Of a DNA stretch of 18,509 nt, positions 15,875 to 18,509 are shown one piece after another. The number at the start of each line of letters is the position of its first letter. The stretch's first letter is position 1. The notes under the pieces were generated by a model that did no database searches, was not told the DNA's origin, and saw only the letters and a program-made list of their open reading frames with translations. The stretch covers positions 1 to 18,509 of the forward strand of contig CALFXR010000015.1 in NCBI GenBank assembly GCA_937958475.1. The letters run 5' to 3'. The position numbers and the translations under genes were made by a program. The DNA comes from an uncultured Mesorhizobium sp. GTDB lineage: Bacteria; Pseudomonadota; Alphaproteobacteria; Rhizobiales; Rhizobiaceae.

Positions 15875-16117
15875 TCAGTCGGATGCCTGGCGGGACTTCA
15901 GCCATTCGAGGACATGGACGCGCAGCGCCGAGGAGAGGTTCGTCTCGCGCGCCCGTCCCGCGTCGACCTGGGCGACGAGGGCCGCGACCGTCATGCCGCG
16001 GGCTGCGGCGATGGCGGCGAGTTCGTCGAGAAACGGCTGTTCGAGCGAAAAGCTGGTGCGGTGGCCGCGGATCGAGATCGAGCGCTTGCGCACGCGGACG
16101 TCGGACGTTGCGATCAT
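15875..16117 (-). CDS. Ribbon-helix-helix domain protein
   Basis: An 80-residue protein with the RHH_4-type ribbon-helix-helix pattern: a basic beta strand (RKRSISIRGHRTSFSL, 10-25) followed by two helices (EQPFLDELAAIAAARGMTVAALVAQVDAGR, 26-55) and a C-terminal helix ending LRVHVLEWLKSRQ. This architecture normally dimerises and binds DNA through the strand. Its ATG overlaps the stop of the upstream DUF4169 gene (ATGA), so the two are translationally coupled. The trio sspB, DUF4169, RHH looks like an operon; the target of the regulator is unknown. Confidence 0.85.
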   Translation of the reverse strand: MIATSDVRVRKRSISIRGHRTSFSLEQPFLDELAAIAAARGMTVAALVAQVDAGRARETNLSSALRVHVLEWLKSRQASD

Positions 16118-16311
16118 TCCGCCGCGCCGTCGTCCCTGCCGTCGCGGCGGTGGCCGTCGAGGAACGCGCGACTCCTGCCGGCTTCCGATTCGGCGTGCTC
16201 GCGTTCGGCCCTGGTACGTCCGTGGACGGTGCGGTTTCGTTCGGCGACCTGTTCCTTCTCGGCCCGGGCCTTGCGCTTGCGCGCCAGACGCAGGTTGACC
16301 ACCTCGCCCAC
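16114..16311 (-). CDS. DUF4169 family protein
   Basis: A 65-residue, highly charged protein beginning VVNLRLARKRKARAEKEQVA and ending with HRRDGRDD, the pattern of the small alphaproteobacterial DUF4169 family. It starts at a GTG (16311), with AGGA eight bases upstream, nine bases after the sspB stop. Its last bases overlap the next ATG. The protein is almost entirely basic and acidic residues with no membrane segment, so it is probably a long helix. The family's function is not known; its constant position beside an RHH gene suggests the two act together. Confidence 0.82.
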   Translation of the reverse strand: MGEVVNLRLARKRKARAEKEQVAERNRTVHGRTRAEREHAESEAGRSRAFLDGHRRDGRDDGAAE

Positions 16312-16320
16312 GATCAGGTC

Positions 16321-16860
16321 CTACTTCTTGCGGAAGGCGTCGAGCGAGACGACCTCGGCGCCACCCTTGGCGTCGGCGGAGGCGGTTTCCTCCACCGCCG
16401 GCTGGGCCGGCTGCTTGCGGCGCGGCTCGGCCTTCTTCGGCGCGGACGGCAGCTTCGCCGCCTCGGGCGCCGCCGGTTCGACGACCGGAGCGGCCGCGGG
16501 CTCGGCCTTCACGTCGAATTCGAGTTCGAAGTTGACGGACGGATCGTAGAAGCCGCGCACGGCCGAGTAGGGGATTTCCAGCCGCTCGGGAATGTCCGAG
16601 AAGGACAGGCCGACCTCGAAGCCGGTGTCGCTGACCTTCAGGTCCCAGTACTGGAACTGCAGAACGATGGTCATCTGCTCGGGATAGCGCTCGCGCAGGC
16701 GCGTGGAGACGCGCACGCCCGGCGCCCCGGTCAGGAAGGTGATGAAGAAATGGTGGTTGCCGGGAAGGCCCGTGCGCGCGACCTCCATCAGCACCTTGCG
16801 CATGACGCCGCGCAGGGCTTCCTGGGCCAGGATGTCGTAGCGGATGAGGTCTTCGGCCAT
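16321..16860 (-). CDS. sspB: SspB, ClpXP protease adaptor (alphaproteobacterial type)
   Basis: A 179-residue adaptor that binds ssrA-tagged proteins and hands them to the ClpXP protease. The conserved fold covers the first 120 residues: MAEDLIRYDILAQEALRGVM, then GNHHFFITFLTGAPGVRVSTRLRERYPEQMTIVLQFQYWDL, VGLSFSDIPERLEIPYSAVRGFYDPSV and FELEF. A Pro/Ala/Lys-rich flexible linker (about 118-165) leads to a short conserved tail (GGAEVVSLDAFRKK), the position where SspB docks on the ClpX N-domain. The frame is open further upstream, but the ATG at 16860 starts at the family's MAEDLIRY. It is followed by DUF4169 and RHH genes, and preceded, about 170 bp upstream on the same strand, by the tmRNA gene that makes its ligand. 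Confidence 0.95.
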   Translation of the reverse strand: MAEDLIRYDILAQEALRGVMRKVLMEVARTGLPGNHHFFITFLTGAPGVRVSTRLRERYPEQMTIVLQFQYWDLKVSDTGFEVGLSFSDIPERLEIPYSAVRGFYDPSVNFELEFDVKAEPAAAPVVEPAAPEAAKLPSAPKKAEPRRKQPAQPAVEETASADAKGGAEVVSLDAFRKK

Positions 16861-17025
16861 CGCGGTCCGGTTTCCCTGAATCGTTCCCGCATAGCTGTAA
16901 TGAAGCGCGGGGCCGGCGTAAACCGCATATAGGGCCGGTGCGACCGCGGTGCAGGAGCGCCGCGGCAAAATCGACCAGCGGCGAGCCGGGATGCAACGGC
17001 GCCGGGTTTCTCGCGGAGGACAGAA
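16861..17025. other. Leader region between ssrA and sspB
   Basis: About 165 bp without a gene. On the minus strand weak promoter-like pieces can be seen (TATATG near 16930; TTTACG with TACAGC 17 bp later), but none is convincing. I see no clear intrinsic terminator after the tmRNA coding piece, so some readthrough from ssrA into sspB is possible. Confidence 0.35.
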
Positions 17026-17354
17026 GGTTCGGGAGGGAAGTGGAGGTTTCTGTTGCCAGGTACCTCCGAACCCCGCCTGAAGGTGCTAACCCGCAGGGCT
17101 TGATTCGAGACTATCGCGCCGCATTAAGCAGCGAGACGTGCCTCAGCATAGTTGTCGTTGGCAACTATAAGGTTAGCCCGATAACGGTGGTACAATGCCG
17201 GGCAAAAGTCCGATCTTTACACCCTCGTCGATCCTGTTTCGCCCCCAGCAGAAGCCGCCGCTCCGGCGGTTTCTGGTGGAGGCGCCGGGTACCGCCCCCG
17301 GGTCCGAATGGCTTATTACATCGGCCGTTTATCGCCATAGTCAGACAAGCTGAC
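17026..17354 (-). ncRNA. ssrA: tmRNA, circularly permuted two-piece form (ssrA)
   Basis: Transfer-messenger RNA that rescues stalled ribosomes and tags the nascent protein. Order on the minus strand: the acceptor piece comes first (about 17354-17274), ending in CGCCTCCACCA, so the CCA is encoded; then a 27-base spacer containing the hairpin CCGCCG-GAG-CGGCGG (17273-17247); then the coding piece from GGGGGCGAAACAGGATCGAC (17246). GGGGGCG pairs over 7 bp with CGCCTCC, with a G3-U70-type wobble, the alanine identity element. The tag frame at 17162-17124 reads ANDNYAEARLAA then TAA. It is enclosed by a 7-bp helix, GCTAACC (17177-17171) with GGTTAGC (17091-17085). The T stem is CCGGG/CCCGG with loop GGCGGTA. 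The 3' end is set at the base of the last large stem (GGTTCGG at 17072-17066 with CCGAACC at 17032-17026); processing there is approximate. Permutation is typical of alphaproteobacteria. Confidence 0.95.
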
Positions 17355-17360
17355 AGGGCG

Positions 17361-17389
17361 AATATAGGGACGCGGAGGGCCGTTGTGAA
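17361..17389 (-). promoter_or_regulatory. Promoter of ssrA
   Basis: On the minus strand TTCACA (17389-17384) and TATATT (17366-17361) are separated by exactly 17 bp and each matches the sigma-70 consensus at five of six positions. Transcription would begin near 17354, which gives an acceptor piece of about 81 bases. It is the best promoter in the window, as expected for an abundant RNA. Confidence 0.75.
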
Positions 17390-17459
17390 GCCCCAACCGG
17401 CGGCCGGGCGCACGCTTGCGCGGCAGGCGGCACGAGCGGGCGCGGACGGGTTGGCGGAG

Positions 17460-17495
17460 AAAGAAAAATGCCGCGAAACGGGCGTTTCGCGGCAT
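17460..17495 (-). terminator. Rho-independent terminator of the repeat-protein gene
   Basis: ATGCCGCGAAAC (17468-17479) and GTTTCGCGGCAT (17484-17495) form a perfect 12-bp stem with a 4-base loop. Read on the minus strand it is followed by a T-rich tract (TTTTCTTTCT). This is a textbook intrinsic terminator placed after the repeat-protein stop and before the ssrA promoter. Confidence 0.85.
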
Positions 17496-17512
17496 GAAAA
17501 CGTGCTGTCGAC

Positions 17513-17531
17513 GGGCGGCTTCAAGCCGCCC
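17513..17531. other. GC-rich hairpin just after the repeat-protein stop
   Basis: GGGCGGCTT (17513-17521), one base, then AAGCCGCCC (17523-17531): a near-perfect palindrome starting five bases after the stop codon. With the terminator that follows it forms a tandem hairpin, which may protect the mRNA 3' end. Confidence 0.55.
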
Positions 17532-17535
17532 GGCA

Positions 17536-18509
17536 TCAGAACTCCTGGTAGGCGGTGATGAGCGCCTCGACCTGGCTGGTGTTCATCGCCTGGATCTGCG
17601 CCTGGGTGAAGGCGGTGATCTGGTCCTCGGTCAGTTCCCCGATGTCGTCAGCCGACAGTCCGGTGATGCCCTTGGTAGAGATCGCCGCGATGTCGTCGGT
17701 CGAGAACTCGGCGAGGTCTTCCGTGGTCATCGCCGCAATCTGCGTGCCGCTGAGCGCAGCCGTCTGCGCGGAGGTGAGTGCGCCGACCTGATCGGCGCTC
17801 ATCGCGTCGATCTGCGTGGCGGTGAGGCCGGCGACGGCGGAGACGCTCAACGCGGCAACCTGATCCTCGGACAGCACCTCGACCTGGTCGGTGGTGAGCG
17901 CACCGACCTGGGCAGCGGTGAGGGCGCCGACCTGATCGGTCGAAAGGAACTCGACCTGGTCGGGGATCAACGCGGCGACTTGCGTCGTCTTCATGGCCGC
18001 GACCTGGGCGGTGGTCAGCGCGCCGATCTGGTCTTCCGACAGTGCGGCGACGGCGTCCGTGGTCAGGCCCGAGATGGCCTTGGTGGAGATCGCGGCGATG
18101 GCGTCGGTGGACAGTTCCTCGACGTCGTCGGAGCCGAGCGCGCCGAGCTGCACGGCGCTCATGGCACCGATCTGGGCCTCGGTGAGGGCGCCGACCTGGT
18201 CAGTGGACAGCGCGCCGACCTGGGTGGCGGTCAAGCCCGCGATACCTTTGACGGAGATCGCGGCGACCTGGTCGGTCGACAGCGCCTCGACCTGATCGGT
18301 GGTCAGCGCGCCGACCTGGGCTGCGGCGAGGGCGCCGACCTGGTCGGTCGACAGCGCCTCGACCTGGTCGGTGGTCAGCGCGGCGACCTGGGTCGTCTTC
18401 AGGGCGGCGACCTGGGCGGTGGTCAGCGCGCCGACCTGGTCGGTCGACAGGGCTGCGACGGCATCCGTGGTCAGGCCGGAGATGGCCTTGGCGGAGATCG
18501 CCGCGACCT
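17536..18509 (-). CDS. Octapeptide-repeat protein, partial (start beyond right edge)
   Basis: The last 323 residues of a longer protein; the frame is still open at the window edge. It is made almost wholly of eight-residue units of the pattern A-L-(S/T)-T-x-Q-V-x, such as ALSTDQVG, ALTTAQVA and ALTTDQVE, interrupted at regular places by units like AISTKAIS-GLTTDAVA. There are no cysteines or tryptophans, few charges beyond Asp/Glu, and no membrane segment. Units group into a 136-residue (408-bp) super-repeat. The C-terminus degenerates into ITAFTQAQIQAMNTSQVEALITAYQEF. I do not recognise a named family. The regular Ala/Leu/Val spacing with Ser/Thr-x-x-Gln caps suggests a solenoid or filament, possibly at the cell surface, but no signal can be judged without the N-terminus. 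A strong terminator follows the gene. Confidence 0.85.
   Translation of the reverse strand, partial: VAAISAKAISGLTTDAVAALSTDQVGALTTAQVAALKTTQVAALTTDQVEALSTDQVGALAAAQVGALTTDQVEALSTDQVAAISVKGIAGLTATQVGALSTDQVGALTEAQIGAMSAVQLGALGSDDVEELSTDAIAAISTKAISGLTTDAVAALSEDQIGALTTAQVAAMKTTQVAALIPDQVEFLSTDQVGALTAAQVGALTTDQVEVLSEDQVAALSVSAVAGLTATQIDAMSADQVGALTSAQTAALSGTQIAAMTTEDLAEFSTDDIAAISTKGITGLSADDIGELTEDQITAFTQAQIQAMNTSQVEALITAYQEF
17686..18093 (-). repeat. 408-bp super-repeat, copy 2
   Basis: This copy encodes 136 residues starting AISTKAISGLTTDAV and ending before AISTKGITGL. A third, truncated and degenerate copy of 49 residues (17685-17539) completes the protein. The gradient of decay toward the C-terminus fits old duplications at the end and younger ones inside. 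Confidence 0.8.
18094..18501 (-). repeat. 408-bp super-repeat, copy 1
   Basis: This copy encodes 136 residues (17 octads) starting AISAKAISGLTTDAV. It aligns without gaps to copy 2 immediately downstream; for instance GATGGCC occurs at 18481 and again at 18073, 408 bp apart. The first 80 residues are better conserved than the last 50. Confidence 0.8.

Noticed and set aside
17165..17536. 123-residue open frame on the minus strand
   Set aside because: It overlaps the permuted tmRNA acceptor piece, spacer and promoter, and includes the terminator; it has no ribosome binding site or recognisable domain.
17536..18509. CRISPR array or tandem DNA repeat without coding role
   Set aside because: The repeats are in frame with an uninterrupted reading frame, vary at synonymous positions and have no spacers.

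Overview
The window is a high-GC chromosomal segment of an alphaproteobacterium, most likely Hyphomicrobiales (rhizobial/Phyllobacteriaceae-like). The evidence is a circularly permuted two-piece tmRNA gene whose tag reads ANDNYAEARLAA, an alphaproteobacterial-type SspB followed by a DUF4169 gene and a ribbon-helix-helix gene, and a large AsmA protein with a charged helical tail. Taxonomy is inferred from gene content and composition; no search was run.

Left part (1-3734). An AT-rich GIY-YIG-type nuclease gene (114-569, minus) begins one base after the stop codon of a PcrA/UvrD-family DNA helicase (571-3342, minus). The helicase carries an in-frame insert of about 70 residues, rich in DNA palindromes, between helicase motifs II and III. 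A 392-bp divergent intergenic region then leads to a TRAP transporter operon on the plus strand.

Middle (3735-9677). The TRAP operon consists of a Tat-exported solute receptor (dctP-like), an intercistronic stem-loop, a small permease (dctQ-like), a large permease (dctM-like, ATGA overlap) and a 55-residue two-helix membrane protein with a strong ribosome binding site. A TMEM43-family membrane protein and a Tat-exported dienelactone hydrolase-family enzyme follow on the plus strand. A short hypothetical gene on the minus strand has a CtrA-box-like motif upstream.

Right-middle (9874-15837). A hotdog-fold thioesterase (minus) diverges from an FAD-linked D-lactate dehydrogenase-like oxidase (plus). 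A very long AsmA-family gene follows; its membrane anchor extends upstream of the first standard start codon.

Right part (15875-18509). Reading leftwards on the minus strand: the end of a long octapeptide-repeat protein (cut by the window edge; 408-bp super-repeats), a rho-independent terminator, a good promoter, the permuted ssrA (tmRNA), then sspB, DUF4169 and a ribbon-helix-helix gene. The RNA that adds the degradation tag is thus next to, and codirectional with, the gene for the adaptor that reads that tag for ClpXP. This is the most interesting functional linkage seen. The best candidates for new biology are the repeat protein, the palindromic insert in the helicase, and the small membrane protein after dctM.
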